From Antedon mediterranea (lineage: Eukaryota; Echinodermata; Crinoidea; Comatulida; Antedonidae), in the NCBI RefSeq assembly GCF_964355755.1, contig NC_092674.1, positions 31,858,001-31,897,500 on the forward strand: a DNA stretch of 39,500 nucleotides, written 5' to 3'. Shown here piece by piece: positions 1 to 12,043 of the stretch; within the stretch, counting starts at the first letter, position 1, and every line of letters begins with the position of its first letter. Position numbers and translations under genes: made by a program. The notes under the pieces were generated by a model. It saw nothing but the letters and a program-made list of their open reading frames with translations, was not told where the DNA came from and did not search any database.

Positions 1-376
1 ATTGCCAGAAGCGGTTAAAGCACTGGTCGAGGGGCGCGCCGTTTACCGTACCTGAATAGCCGGCAAAAGCACTGGTCGAGGGGCGCCGTTTACCGTACCT
101 AAATAGCCGATTCAAATTGCCAGAAGCGGTTAAAGCACTGGTCGAGGGGCGCCGTTTACCGTACCTAAATAGCCGGCAAAAGCACTGGTCGAGGGGCGCA
201 GATTAACGTACTTAAATAGCCGGCAATATGGGCATGGGTTCGAGACCGACCCGCTTCTCCTTTTTCTGATGGTGAAACAAGTCTTTTCGTCTACGGATAT
301 AAACCGATGTCCAGTGTTACACAGTGTACTCGACAGTGTGCACTTTAAGAACCCAGTTCATCTTTCGATCAACACA
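1..376 (+). mobile_element. tRNA(Ser/Leu)-derived SINE, head internally duplicated, 5' cut by window edge
   Basis: The head contains an A-box-like segment (AGCGGTTAAAGCACTGG) and a B-box-like GGGTTCGAGACC at about 235-246, followed by a T run (cctttttc). A roughly 45-bp segment starting AGCACTGGTCGAGGGGCG is present four times (near 20, 67, 138 and 181), and the longer start ATTGCCAGAAGCGGTTAAAG occurs at 1 and 116, so the head was duplicated at two levels. The body (about 270-376) carries AAGTCTTTTCG, ATAAACCGATGTCCAGTGT and GCACTTTAAGAACCCAGTTC. The same body, in the same order, is seen on the minus strand at 32860-33040 and 31085-31222, which identifies a dispersed family rather than a tRNA gene. 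The boundaries are approximate and I see no clear target-site duplication. Confidence 0.7.
20..227 (+). repeat. Four-copy ~45-bp tandem repeat inside the SINE head
   Basis: Copies begin near 20, 67, 138 and 181 with AGCACTGGTCGAGGGGCG and run through ACCGTACCTAAATAGCC. The first and third copies are preceded by GCCAGAAGCGGTTAA, giving a higher-order period of about 116 bp. The last copy is the most diverged (CAGATTAACGTACTT). Confidence 0.85.
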
Positions 377-433
377 AACGATAATTTACTCTTACAATCC
401 TTGGCCACATGTGCATAAAGACATACAAAATAA

Positions 434-535
434 GATGAGGAAATCTGTGAGAATGAGAGAAGCCGCCCCAACCAAAATTCCAACTCAGAACCTTCTGTAG
501 TATGCACATGTCTTTAACCATTTTATAATATTGAA
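434..535 (-). mobile_element. Decayed copy of the tRNA-like SINE found at 30573
   Basis: Read on the minus strand, this stretch aligns with the tRNA-like sequence at 30573-30644 and with about 30 bases downstream of it. The flank GATGAGGAAATCTGTGAGAA is identical at the two loci (reverse complement of 30656-30675), followed by CGCCCCAACC from the acceptor stem. The alignment then degrades through the T-arm (CCAACTCAG for CGAACTCGG) and the D-arm (TTTAACCATT for CCTAACCATT). Sharing the downstream flank shows that a unit larger than a tRNA was copied, as for a tRNA-derived SINE. It is too mutated to fold as a tRNA. Confidence 0.65.
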
Positions 536-733
536 AAGCAGAAACACTAAAACCAATGCAGCCAAGACCACGCAGAATAAATGTCATATTTAACCAGAGC
601 GACCTTGACCTAGACTCTTCGTCCAGTCAACATTAATAATTTGGTGTATCAAAAACGTTTGACAAATCAAGCGCTAAATCTAACTATTACTAATCTCGAT
701 AAAAATAATATTTGTGAAAAGTAGCCAACTTAC

Positions 734-831
734 CTCCGAAATCTGGTCTCAGCCTAATGTCGTAGCCCTTCATTAGATGTGTAATGTTAACGATTTTGCG
801 ACCATTGCCAACATCTACCGTACTGAGCGCA
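734..831 (-). CDS. GABA-A receptor beta-like subunit, one internal exon (partial gene)
   Basis: Read on the minus strand, a 98-nt exon lies between acceptor TTCTCCACAG and donor GTAAGT. It has one leading base, 32 codons and one trailing base. The peptide starts ALSTVDVGNGRKIVN and ends THLMKGYDIRLRPDFGG. KGYDIRLRPDFGG is the hallmark of the N-terminal extracellular domain just before loop D in beta-type GABA-A subunits (vertebrate GABRB; insect LCCH3 is similar), while alpha and gamma subunits have GYDNRLRPG or GYDNKLRPD. Vertebrate beta genes encode this peptide in exon 2, so the signal-peptide exon should lie at higher coordinates; I could not identify it. The next exon would begin beyond position 1, so its intron is at least 733 bp and contains the two SINEs. 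These subunits form chloride channels gated by GABA at the cell surface. Family assignment is strong; the exact subtype cannot be judged from 33 residues. Confidence 0.85.
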
Positions 832-3466
832 CTGTGGAGAATATCATTCGCAAAATAAATGTTGTTTCACGAAAATACTAAAACAGTTAACTGTAGCATT
901 AAAAATGTAATATTAGGCCACATTCATAAATTATGTTACCTAGTTTGTAATATATGAGCGCTCAATGTATATATAAACATCATATGATTCGCTAACCACA
1001 TTATCTGTACAGAATAACCTCCGAAGGTTGATCTGTTGTTGGCTAGTGTGCTCCAACGGCACAAACTAACCTCTTTACTTGAAAGCATCAATACTCTATA
1101 TTCTGCGTCTGCGCAATAGCAATTAAGCTTCTCCCTAAATTGAATTACGCGATAGAATACACGCATTGTTGTGCCTCCTTAAAGCCTTGGTAGTCAGCTG
1201 ATCCGTACAGTCTGACCTGATAATATTGATCTGCTCTCCGCCTTCGGTGATGTAATGATTGTCGTTGAAACACAAAAAAAGCGACTCTACAGTAGGCTAA
1301 TACAAAACACATTATATAGGCCTGAATTAATATTAGGATAAGTGTTTTAGTGTTAAATTTAATTTTAAGGCCGCAGTAAAACATATTTACTAATGTTATT
1401 TGTATAGGCCGTGTTTCCGCAGCAACACAAATTATCGGTTAATTTTTTAAGATAATTAGTAAAAATCAGTTAATCCCCGTTTCCACGGGAGTTATAATTA
1501 ATTTATTCAGCAATATAAATATTAACATTGTTACAGTGATCTTACATGTGATATTGTCTGTAGCCATAAGACCCTTTGTGAAAAAACATTATCACAAAGA
1601 AAAAAACATGAAATAAGGTTCTAAATGTACAAGTAAAAAAAATAAGTAAAAGTATACATCATATAATTGTTATCGGTTTATCGGCCTTAGAGTACATGGG
1701 TGTATTGTACAATCTAAATGGAGGGTGACAGTAAAGGTAAGCCGCTAAGAAAACAGCTTTAGTATTCAATGAACGTACATTATTCAAAGATAAATTTTCA
1801 ATTCCAAATTATGTGGTTTTTCCAAGCTAACGAGAGCTAAGTAAACATGTATTTTATTTTATTATTCTTTTGAAGTAATTAAAAACAGAGAATTTAACAA
1901 TGAAAAATAATATTTTAAAAACAACAGGTGATACTAAAAATTATTTGTTAACCAAGTGCTGTCATGTGTTTTTGGAAAGCGCAATAATTTAAATCGATAC
2001 CGTGCCGCGCAGCTGACAATTGTACTTTTATTGAGCATAGTATGTTGTCAAAAAGTAACGTGACGTGGGTTAAAGATAACTGTAAAAACTGTAGTTGAGT
2101 AGATAATTCAAAATCAGAAAACCTAAATCTACCAAAACCAATAATTTGAATATATTGGCATACAAGAGCGTTCTTGAGTGGTATGTGCGCTATAAAAATC
2201 CTGTTATTATTATTTTGACTGAACACCGGGCACAACACTTGTAGATCGCAGTATCGATCTGATGAAGTATACTTTTCACAAGATCACCGCCGTAAGAGCA
2301 ATTGCTTATTTATTATGACGCCGTACTTTACAGATTAATATTGTCGACGAAAGGTTTCTCTTATAATTAATAACTTGTAAGAACTGTAAGGTAATATGTG
2401 TAGTACAAAGTGGTATTGATCTTAGAAGTGTTGATCGATATGTATTGTGACTTATTTTGACAAATATATACTGTGCATCGATTATCACAAAGTGAAAAAT
2501 ATCGATTCAGTAACCCTGTTATACAAAAATGGTTACAAGTTTAGATATTGACACAAATAATAAGACTTAAGTATCGTATAGATCATGAGGACTTTACTAA
2601 GTAATATAGTGGAAATAGCTTAATTCCTACCATCTCTGAACCGCATAATGTTATGTATTGTAGTATTGTATCAGACTGGATTTGGACACTGATCGCCATG
2701 GTATTGAGCGTATTGCCATAAATTTTGCCATGGTTGGTAAATCTATAGCTTCAGTTATGACGTCAGTTAATCAATTGTATACAGAATACGCATGTCCATG
2801 TTTTACACGCACAACACGAATGTTTCGCATTTATAAGTGCGCGTTTATTCAATAGTTAATATACTAGATTTCAAAACGTGTGAAATTAACAATTTATATA
2901 CTTTTTACAGTCATATTGTGTGCCATTAAATCAATTTGTGTCTAATTTGCGTATTTACAAGACAAATGACTTACAATTGTAATTACACTGATTCTTGTAT
3001 AGGCCTACATGTTATACGTTGATAAAATCATCAACAATCATTTTTATTCCTATGGTAGATCGTGTCCGCTTTTATTGTTAATTTTATTCTTAGTTTTTTG
3101 GTTCAGAAAACTTTACTTCCTTAGGTACTATGATAGTTCTTTTGATTTCTGTAGGAAAACGTATTTATTAAATTTAACATTTCGCTGTCGTAAACGGCTT
3201 TTGACTGTGGTTGTGTGTTTGTGTTTACATCTTGCTGGTATTCCAGAATTATTGCTTTGAGAACTGTTCATCCAATGTAAATTTGTTAACAATTCATATA
3301 CAAGAAATGTTTTAAAATACAATTAAAATATTTTCCGTTTCTAATTTATCTTTTGAGTGTTATACTAAACCTGTTCTTCATTTTGTATGTGGTATAGTGT
3401 GCGTTTTGAGTGATTTTTTTTATTCTTTTATATTATAATACGAAATCCCCTGCACTGACTGCCATG
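832..3466. other. AT-rich non-coding stretch, probably beta-gene intron 1 or intergenic
   Basis: No convincing gene or long repeat is seen. Open frames on the minus strand at 936-1384 have no recognisable product, splice structure or signal peptide that joins in phase to the exon at 734-831. A TGACGTCA octamer lies near 2758. Confidence 0.4.
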
Positions 3467-4084
3467 TACGGTGGCCCACAACTGTCACGCACACTATATA
3501 AATTATATTCACACAATTAAAGAAGTAATCACAAAATTAAAGAAGAAATCACACAATTAAAGAAGGAATCGCATATAAACAAAAGAAAGCATGAAAATAT
3601 AAAACGAAATGCACAAATAAAGAAGAAACGCGCAATTAAAGAAGAGCTAAGCACAATTAATTCGAAAGCAAAAAGAGCCGAACGTAATGGTAAAAGAGCC
3701 GAATAGAATTAAAGTTTGCTGCCGGAAGCAGCGATGGCGTTCCATACGGACTACGGTAGGCTACTGTACTTTAATTATGTGAGGAGCTTTCGAATTTGTT
3801 GCGGACTTCTTTAATTGTGCGAGGAGCTTTCGAATTTGTTGCGGACTTCTTTAATTGTGCGAGGAGCTTTCGAATTTGTTGCGGACTTCTTTAATTGTGC
3901 TTAGCTCTTCTTTAATTGCGCGTTTCTTCTTTATTTGTGCATTTCGTTTTATATTTTCATGCTTTCTTTTGTTTATATGCGATTCCTTCTTTAATTGTGT
4001 GATTTCTTCTTTAATTGTGTGATTCCTTCTTTAATTGTGTGAATATGATTTATATAGTGTGCGTGACAGTTGTGGGCCACCGTA
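3467..4084. mobile_element. Foldback (long terminal inverted repeat) non-autonomous DNA element
   Basis: The left arm (3467 to about 3662) and right arm (about 3889 to 4084) are reverse complements with only a few mismatches over roughly 195 bp. Both outer ends read TACGGTGGCCCACAACTGTC. Each arm contains repeated CACAATTAAAGAAG motifs at about 22-bp spacing. The centre holds three direct 40-bp repeats on the right side and unique DNA (GCCGGAAGCAGCGATGG). GCCATG immediately precedes the left end (3461-3466) and recurs two bases after the right end (4087-4092), a possible but imperfect target duplication. There is no transposase ORF. The near identity of the arms suggests recent insertion or arm homogenisation. 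Confidence 0.8.
3771..3890. repeat. 40-bp direct repeat, three copies, inside the foldback element
   Basis: Copies begin at 3771, 3811 and 3851, each containing GAGGAGCTTTCGAATTTG followed by TTGCGGACTTCT. The second and third are identical; the first differs at two bases (ATGTG for GTGCG). The left arm retains a shortened complement of the motif (TTCGAAAGC at 3661). Confidence 0.9.
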
Positions 4085-4092
4085 GGGCCATG

Positions 4093-5554
4093 ATCCTTCC
4101 CTCTGGTTTTTGCAAGTGGTGTGTTTAAAATTGGTTTTTGGATGATGATTTTTTTTCTCCGCGGGAGCTATCTTGTCCTAAATTGACGATTGTGTCATAA
4201 CTCATGCCTAAGACCATTTTTTCCGGTATGCAAGCTGTATAATATAGTGAAAGTCCGGTACATCTACAAATATAAAACGATTGTAGAATTCAAACAGTTT
4301 CCAATCCCAGTTGCATCTTTTGTCAATATATCCAATTATACCATCATTATTTAAACTCACAATGTCAAGTACGTGGTTAACACTTGAAGAAGCAAACGAT
4401 GATGGAATTTAGATTAAAATTCAATGTTCATTCGTTGCTGACCATTTAATACACAACTTTATGCGGCTTCAGTTTCATTATGCTTTTCAATGCGCTGTTA
4501 ACACACTATTTACAGTGTAATACTGCATGTAAAATTAGAAATGTACATATAATAATAATAATACATAAAAGATGAAAGTAATGTAAATATTATAATATTT
4601 TTTTATGACATCCTACTCATTTGATTTATAAAAATACGAGTTTATAGGCCTAATACTATAATATTTAAGAGAATTTGATAAAAAAAATATATCTTGTGTA
4701 TTTTTTTAATGTACAGTATGTACCACTCCCTGGTGGAGTCTAAGGCTTGTGGAACATCATGATCTTCTTATCTGTTTCACAGTCAATATTTAATAAAACT
4801 TTAACCAAACTTTTACTACTATAACATGTTCCGTAGTATAACAACGACTGAATAACGGATATGTAGAAAATAATTACGACATCTGCTTAGATATGGGATC
4901 CGTTGGTTTATTCTCAAAACGTATATTGTATACTGCTCTATGCTAAAATATTAATACGCTCAGTCAAAATGGCTAAGCGCCACCGCCGCCTCAATAAAAT
5001 AGTAATTCGAACTGAATTTGAAAACGTATACTGTTTGTGTAATGTTATGCAACGTAGTGTGTTGCATAATATTTTAAGTGATAATATTGTTGAACCTTTA
5101 TCCTGTCATAGTCAACAAACTATGCTATGATAAAGAAAATATCAAAATAAATTGTGCTGAAATAGTGGAGCCAAGACCTTGATGTATAATATTATCATGT
5201 TATGGTTGTATTTTTATAAGCTAATCGATATACGCTGTTTGTTTGAATAACATTGAAATTAAGCTACGTTCTCTAAAACGTTAGTTTCAAAATGACTCGG
5301 GCTGCCACCCCTCCCGTGATTACATTATTTGAAATAAATCTACGTTTTTCAACGTCCAAAGGATCCACCATTTGGAAATACATTATACAAAATTTAATCC
5401 GTAACAACATAACTAGCTAGCAGGACAAAACGACGAGGAGATTTCTGTTAAAATTTAATTGTCGAGCACATTATTCCCCAAAAATCTAAAGTTATAAACG
5501 TATAGTAGTAATTGGTATAATTGAAATAAAACACGAGTAGGTTTGAAATGAATC
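4093..5554. other. AT-rich non-coding stretch
   Basis: No coding exon, RNA gene or array was recognised. The open frame at 4903-5130 is short, has no homology I recognise and is probably chance. Confidence 0.4.
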
Positions 5555-5692
5555 CACTCTTGTCTTAACTAAACAATGAACGGGCACCATCTTATAATGA
5601 CACTCTTGTCTTAACTAAACAATGAACGGGCACCATCTTATAATGACACTCTTGTCTTAACTAAACAATGAACGGGCACCATCTTATAATGA
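5555..5692. repeat. 46-bp tandem repeat, three perfect copies
   Basis: Copies start at 5555, 5601 and 5647 with CACTCTTGTCTTAACTAAAC and end in CATCTTATAATGA. They appear identical, so the array is young. Confidence 0.95.
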
Positions 5693-6317
5693 TTTTAAGG
5701 TTCGAGAATCAAAAAGATAGTAGTAAAGTAATAGTACAATATGAATACAGTATACACAAATCTATAAATGGATGTATAGTGATCAGGTACATTACACAGC
5801 ATTTATACTAGAAGGAAGATACACTCCTGTTTTAATTCTAAAAGCAAACAATTGTAAATACAAATGTGTAGAGTCATCGCAAATAATATTAGTGTTGTAA
5901 ATTGAATGTTTGAAAAACATGCAGTCACAATAAAAAATAGAATCTCGTTAATATAATAATGTTTAATATACATTTGTATCTTTGTTCTTGTTTTGTTTGT
6001 GTCAATATGTTGAAATATAATAGACATTTTTTATTTTATTGATTAATATTATTATTATGTTAGTTATTTTCCGTCCATCGTTGTCTCGTAAATTGTCATG
6101 TTTAGTAAAAGCTTCCATATGGAAAATAGTAAAATGGTGCTCAATATATATGTTTGGCAGGTAAGGAGCGGCGTGCATGAGGTAGAACCATGGGCAAGAA
6201 TACAGTATTGTACTTACCGCCCGTTTGAGATTTATTTTAAGTGGTGCACGGCACGGCCCTATAACAGCAACAGTGATGATGACATGTGTGCTGCTGTCTC
6301 GATATTCTAAAGAACTA

Positions 6318-7020
6318 TACAGGTTCAATCTTATCGTTTGGTAAAATACCAAAGTTTCAAGTTTGCCTTCCAATTCTAACGCCATAGTTTCAATCTCATC
6401 GTTTGTAAAATGTCATGAGTTGAATATGCTTTTGCCTTCCAATCTAACGCCTTATATAGATATATCTTATCGTTTGGTAAAATACCAGTGGCGAGTTTCA
6501 AGCTTGCCTTCCAATTCTAAAGTCATGTTCATTCTCAACATTTGGTACCAGTAAAACTGGTAAATACCAGTGGTTTTCTATGCTTTTGCTTTCCAATCTA
6601 ACGCCTTATAGGTTCAATCTCATCGTTTTCATGAGTGGTGAGTTAACTTACAGCTTTTGCCTTTCAATTTAACGCCTTTTAGGCCTATAGGTTTAATTTT
6701 ATCGTTTGGTAAATACCAGTGGCGAGTTTCAAGCTTGTTGCCTTTAAATTCTAAAGCGCTATCGTGTTCAGTCTCAACGTTTGGTACCAGTAAACTGGTA
6801 AATACCAGTGGTGAGTTTTCTAAGCTTTCGCCTTTCAATTCTAACGTCTTATATAGGTTCAATTTTATCGTTTGGTTAAATACCAGTTGCGAGTTTCAAG
6901 TTTGCCTTCCAAATCTATAGCCCTATCATGCTCAACGTTTGGTAAATATAGCGAGTTTTCTAACTTTTTTTTCTAATTCTGACGTCCTATAAGGTTCAAT
7001 TGTTGGTAAAATACCGTATA
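6318..7020. repeat. Degenerate dimeric tandem repeat (about 75-100 bp units)
   Basis: Alternating, diverged units share three recurring words: GGTTCAATCTTATCGTTTGG, AAATACCAGTGGCGAGTTT and TTGCCTTCCAATTCTAACGC. Some units carry a small inverted pair ACCAGTAAACTGGT (near 6545 and 6785). Copies vary by indels and substitutions, so this is an old array. Open frames at 6363-6554, 6629-6862 and 6657-6920 are translations of it and are not genes. Confidence 0.8.
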
Positions 7021-7421
7021 TTAGTAATCTAAATTAAACTACACTATAATACAGTTCAAAGAGGATGGTATTTAATTTAATATCGTCGATAAATTGATTG
7101 GACAATTTGCTGATACTGCTTAATAAAACGATGAATCCGAATCTATCTCATTAAATTCAAATACGTGTTCTTTAAAATTTCTGCTCTATTGAATGGGAAA
7201 GATATCGTTTAGATTGTGTCAATTTGCTATAATTTATAATTAATAATTATAAATGGATGATCACTTAAATATTGTATTGGAGTACTGACATGTTTATCAT
7301 TTTTGATATGAAATTACACTCAACATCTCAACAGTTGCTAAATTAATTTTTCATAGGATATATCGATATTCATTACACAAAATATTATTAGTGGTTTTCT
7401 GTTGTTAGTAATTAGAGGAAT

Positions 7422-9992
7422 GCTAATAATAAGATGATACCAGGGAAGAATTTCATTCTTCTCTGAAGACTACATGTCGGTTAGCCCTCTATACAGCGGC
7501 TAATAATAAGAAGATACCAGGGAAGAATTTCATTCTTATCTGAAGACTACATTGTCGGTTAGCCCTCTATACAGCGGCTAATAATAAGAAGATACCAGGG
7601 AAGAATTTCATTCTTCTCTGAAGACTACATTGTCGATTAGCTCTCTATACAGCGGCTAATAATAAGAAGATACCAGGGAAGAATTTCATTCTTATCTGAA
7701 GACTACATTGTCGGTTAGCCCTCTATACATCGGCTAATAATAAGAAGATACCAGGGAAGAATTTCATTCTTCTCTGAAGACTACATTGTCGGTTAGCCCT
7801 CTATACATCGGCTAATAATAAGAAGATACCAGGGAAGAATTTCATTCTTCTCTGAAGACTACATTGTCGGTTAGCCCTCTATACATCGGCTAATAATAAG
7901 AAGATACCAGGGAAGAATTTCATTCTTATCTGAAGACTACATTGTCGGTTAGCCCTCTATACAGTGGCTAATAATAAGAAGATACCAGGGAAGAATTTCA
8001 TTCTTATCTGAAGACTACATTGTCGGTTAGCCCTCTATACATCGGCTAATAATAAGAAGATACCAGGGAAGAATTTCATTCTTCTCTGAAGACTACATTG
8101 TCGGTTAGCCCTCTATACATCGGCTAATAATAAGAAGATACCAGGGAAGAATTTCATTCTTATCTGAAGACTACATTGTCGGTTAGCCCTCTATACATCG
8201 GCTAATAATAAGAAGATACCAGGGAAGAATTTCATTCTTATCTGAAGACTACATTGTCGGTTAGCCCTCTATACAGCGGCTAATAATAAGAAGATACCAG
8301 GGAAGAATTTCATTCTTACATGAAGACTACATTGTCGGTTAGCCCTCTATACAGCGGCTAATAATAAGAAGATACCAGGGAAGAATGTCATTCTTACATG
8401 AAGACTACATTGTCGGTTAGCCCTCTATACAGCGGCTAATAATAAGAAGATACCAGGGAAGAATGTCATTCTTACATGAAGACTACATTGTCGGTTAGCC
8501 CTCTATACAGCGGCTAATAATAAGAAGATACCAGGGAAGAATTTCATTCTTATATGAAGACTAACATTGTCGGTTAGCCCTCTATACAGCGGCTAATAAT
8601 AAGAAGATACCAGGGAAGAATTTCATTCTTATATGAAGACTACATTGTCGGTTAGCCCTCTATACAGCGGCTAATAATAAGAAGATACCAGGGAAGAATT
8701 TCATTCTTATATGAAGACTACATTGTCGGTTAGCCCTCTATACATCGGCTAATAATAAGAAGATACCAGGGAAGAATTTCATTCTTATCTGAAGACTACA
8801 TTGTCGGTTAGCCCTCTATACAGCGGCTAATAATAAGATACCAGGGAAGAATTTCATTCTTCTCTGAAGACTACATTGTCGGTTAGCCCTCTATACAGCG
8901 GCTAATAATAAGAAGATACCAGGGAAGAATTTCATTCTTCTCTGAAGACTACATCGTCGGTTAGCCCTCTATACAGCGGCTAATAATAAGATGATACCAG
9001 GGAAGAATTTCATTCTTATCTGAAGACTACATTGTCGGTTAGCCCTCTATACAGCGGCTAATAATAAGAAGATACCAGGGAAGAATTTCATTCTTATCTG
9101 AAGACTACATTGTCGGTTAGCCCTCTATACAGCGGCTAATAATAAGAAGATACCAGGGAAGAATTTCATTCTTCTCTGAAGACTACATTGTCGGTTAGCC
9201 CTCTATACAGCGGCTAATAATAAGAAGATAACAGGGAAGAATTTCATTCTTATCTGAAGACTACATTGTCGGTTAGCCCTCTATACAGCGGTTAATAATA
9301 AGAAGATACCAGGGAAGAATTTCATTCTTATCTGAAGACTACATTGTCGGTTAGCCCTCTATACAGCGGCTAATAATAAGAAGATACCAGGGAAGAATTT
9401 CATTCTTATCTGAAGACTACATTGTCGGTTAGCTCTCTATACAGCGGCTAATAATAAGAAGATACCAGGGAAGAATTTCATTCTTATCTGAAGACTACAT
9501 TGTCGGTTAGCCCTCTATACATCGGCTAATAATAAGAAGATACCAGGGAAGAATTTCATTCTTCTCTGAAGACTACATTGTCGGTTAGCCCTCTATACAG
9601 CGGCTAATAATAAGAAGATACCAGGGAAGAATTTCATTCTTATCTGAAGACTACATTGTCGGTTAGCCCTCTATACAGCGGCTAATAATAAGAAGATACC
9701 AGGGAAGAATTTCATTCTTATCTGAAGACTACATTGTCGGTTAGCCCTCTATACAGCGGCTAATAATAAGAAGATACCAGGGAAGAATTTCATTCTTATT
9801 TGAAGACTACATTGTCGGTTAGCCCTCTATACAGCGGCTAATAATAAGAAGATACCAGGGAAGAATTTCATTCTTATCTGAAGACTACATTGTCGGTTAG
9901 CCCTCTATACAGCGGCTAATAATAAGAAGATAACAGGGAAGAATTTCATTCTTATCTGAAGACTACATTGTCGGTTAGCCCTCTATACAGCG
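7422..9992. repeat. 78-bp minisatellite, about 33 copies, with built-in hairpins
   Basis: The unit begins GCTAATAATAAGAAGATACC and ends GTTAGCCCTCTATACAGCG; successive starts such as 7498 and 7576 are 78 bp apart. Each unit contains an inverted repeat AAGAAT-TTC-ATTCTT, 7 bp in units reading GAAGAATTTCATTCTTC. Across unit borders TTAGCC pairs with GGCTAA over an 11-13-base spacer. Variation is concentrated after the hairpin (tctctg, tatctg, tacatg, tatatg, tatttg) and at CAGC/CATC near the unit end. Runs of neighbouring units share variants, for example three consecutive tacatg units near 8305-8500, as expected from block duplication. Confidence 0.97.
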
Positions 9993-10051
9993 TGTTACCC
10001 AATATTTTTCTTTATTTTTTAAATTTCCGTACTTTTTGTTAACAACCTATT

Positions 10052-10525
10052 ATAAATAAAATGTCCTTACTCAGTTAATTATCTTTCTCACGGTTTACCA
10101 CCGTTCTCATTTTGATGACGTCATTATGTTAAAATACTAATGAAATACTACCGTAATGAATAACGCTAGACACGTAATTTCGCCTGTAGTACTGTACTTT
10201 TTAATCTATAGTATAAGTAATAATAGATCATCGCAATTGTACCACCATTATATGGAGAAGATATGGATTAATATAAACATTTTGACCATCGCATTTTATG
10301 TCATCATATGGCCAGCTGAATTAAAAAAGTAGTTTGTTTATCTGTCCGTTTATCGTTTAAATGAACAAACATAATGCCACTTCTACGTGGCTGATTTTCA
10401 TCCAAATTGAATATGTTCTTGCTCAGATAATTATCTTTCGAAGTTGTTATTCATGTTCATTTTAATGACGTCATCATTCTAAAAAAAATAGAAAAACAAT
10501 ATGTAGGTCTCGTAATTTCACTTAT
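10052..10525. repeat. Diverged direct duplication lying between the two large minisatellites
   Basis: A segment at about 10058-10195 and another at about 10415-10525 align: CTCAGTTAATTATCTTTC versus CTCAGATAATTATCTTTC, then TTCTCATTTTGATGACGTC versus TTCATTTTAATGACGTC, then CGTAATTTC in both. Offset is about 355 bp. The copies are old and differ by indels. Confidence 0.65.
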
Positions 10526-12043
10526 GCTTCACTGTATACAGTTATATACTATGACTTCAAACAGACATGATTCTGCACTATGAACATTATTACTTATGCT
10601 TCACTGTATACAGTAATACTATGACTTAAAACAGACATGATTCTGCACTATGAACATTATTACTTATGCTTCACTGTATACAGTTATATACTATGACTTC
10701 AAACAGACATGATTCTGCACTATGAACATTATTACTTATGCTTCACTGTATAGGCCTACAGTTATATACTATGACTTAAAACAGACATGATTCTGCACTA
10801 TGAACATTATTACTTATGCTTCACTGTATACAGTTATATACTATGACTTCAAACAGACATGATTCTGCACTATGAACATTATTACTTATGCTTCACTGTA
10901 TAGGCCTACAGTTATATACTATGACTTCAAACAGACATGATTCTGCACTATGAACATTATTACTTATGCTTCACTGTATACAGTAATACTATGACTTCAA
11001 ACAGACATGATTCTGCACTATGAACATTATTACTTATGCTTCACTGTATACAGTTATATACTATGACTTAAAACAGACATGATTCTGCACTATGAACATT
11101 ATTACTTATGCTTCACTGTATACAGTAATACTATGACTTCAAACAGACATGATTCTGCACTATGAACATTATTACTTATGCTTCACTGTATACAGTAATA
11201 CTATGACTTCAAACAGACATGATTCTGCACTATGAACATTATTACTTATGCTTCACTGTATACAGTTATATACTATGACTTAAAACAGACATGATTCTGC
11301 ACTATGAACATTATTACTTATGCTTCACTGTATACAGTTATATACTATGACTTCAAACAGACATGATTCTGCACTATGAACATTATTACTTATGCTTCAC
11401 TGTATACAGTAATACTATGACTTAAAACAGACATGATTCTGCACTATGAACATTATTACTTATGCTTCACTGTATACAGTTATATACTATGACTTCAAAC
11501 AGACATGATTCTGCACTATGAACATTATTACTTATGCTTCACTGTATACAGTTATATACTATGACTTCAAACAGACATGATTCTGCACTATGAACATTAT
11601 TACTTATGCTTCACTGTATACAGTTATATACTATGACTTAAAACAGACATGATTCTGCACTATGAACATTATTACTTATGCTTCACTGTATACAGTTATA
11701 TACTATGACTTCAAACAGACATGATTCTGCACTATGAACATTATTACTTATGCTTCACTCTATACAGTTATATACTATGACTTCAAACAGACATGATTCT
11801 GCACTATGAACATTATTACTTATGCTTCACTGTATACAGTTATATACTATGACTTAAAACAGACATGATTCTGCACTATGAACATTATTACTTATGCTTC
11901 ACTGTATAGGCCTACAGTTACATACTATGACTTAAAACAGACATGATTCTGCACTATGAACATTATTACTTATGCTTCACTGTATACAGTTTATATACTA
12001 TGACTTGAAACAGACATGATTCTGCACTATGAACATTATTACT
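10521..12043. repeat. 70/72/78-bp minisatellite, about 21 copies
   Basis: The unit runs from CTTATGCTTCACTGTATACA to CACTATGAACATTATTA. Length variants differ at one place: CAGTTATATACT (72 bp), CAGTAATACT (70 bp) and TAGGCCTACAGTTATATACT (78 bp, inserting a TAGGCCTA palindrome). A second variable site is ACTTCAAAC/ACTTAAAAC. Variants are interspersed, which argues for ongoing unequal exchange. Confidence 0.96.

Noticed and set aside
936-1384. Minus-strand open frames just upstream of the beta-like exon
   Set aside because: A donor with the correct phase exists near 1215, but the frame has no initiating Met before a stop and no signal-peptide character; not supported.
6002-6385. 127-codon minus-strand open frame with a possible donor after a GC-richer stretch (6222-6290)
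   Set aside because: It was considered as the missing beta signal-peptide exon, but the phase needed by the exon at 734-831 runs into a stop and there is no start codon in frame near the hydrophobic part.
7422-12043. Regular repeats suggestive of a CRISPR array
   Set aside because: Whole units repeat with no unique spacers, and the DNA is eukaryotic; these are minisatellites.
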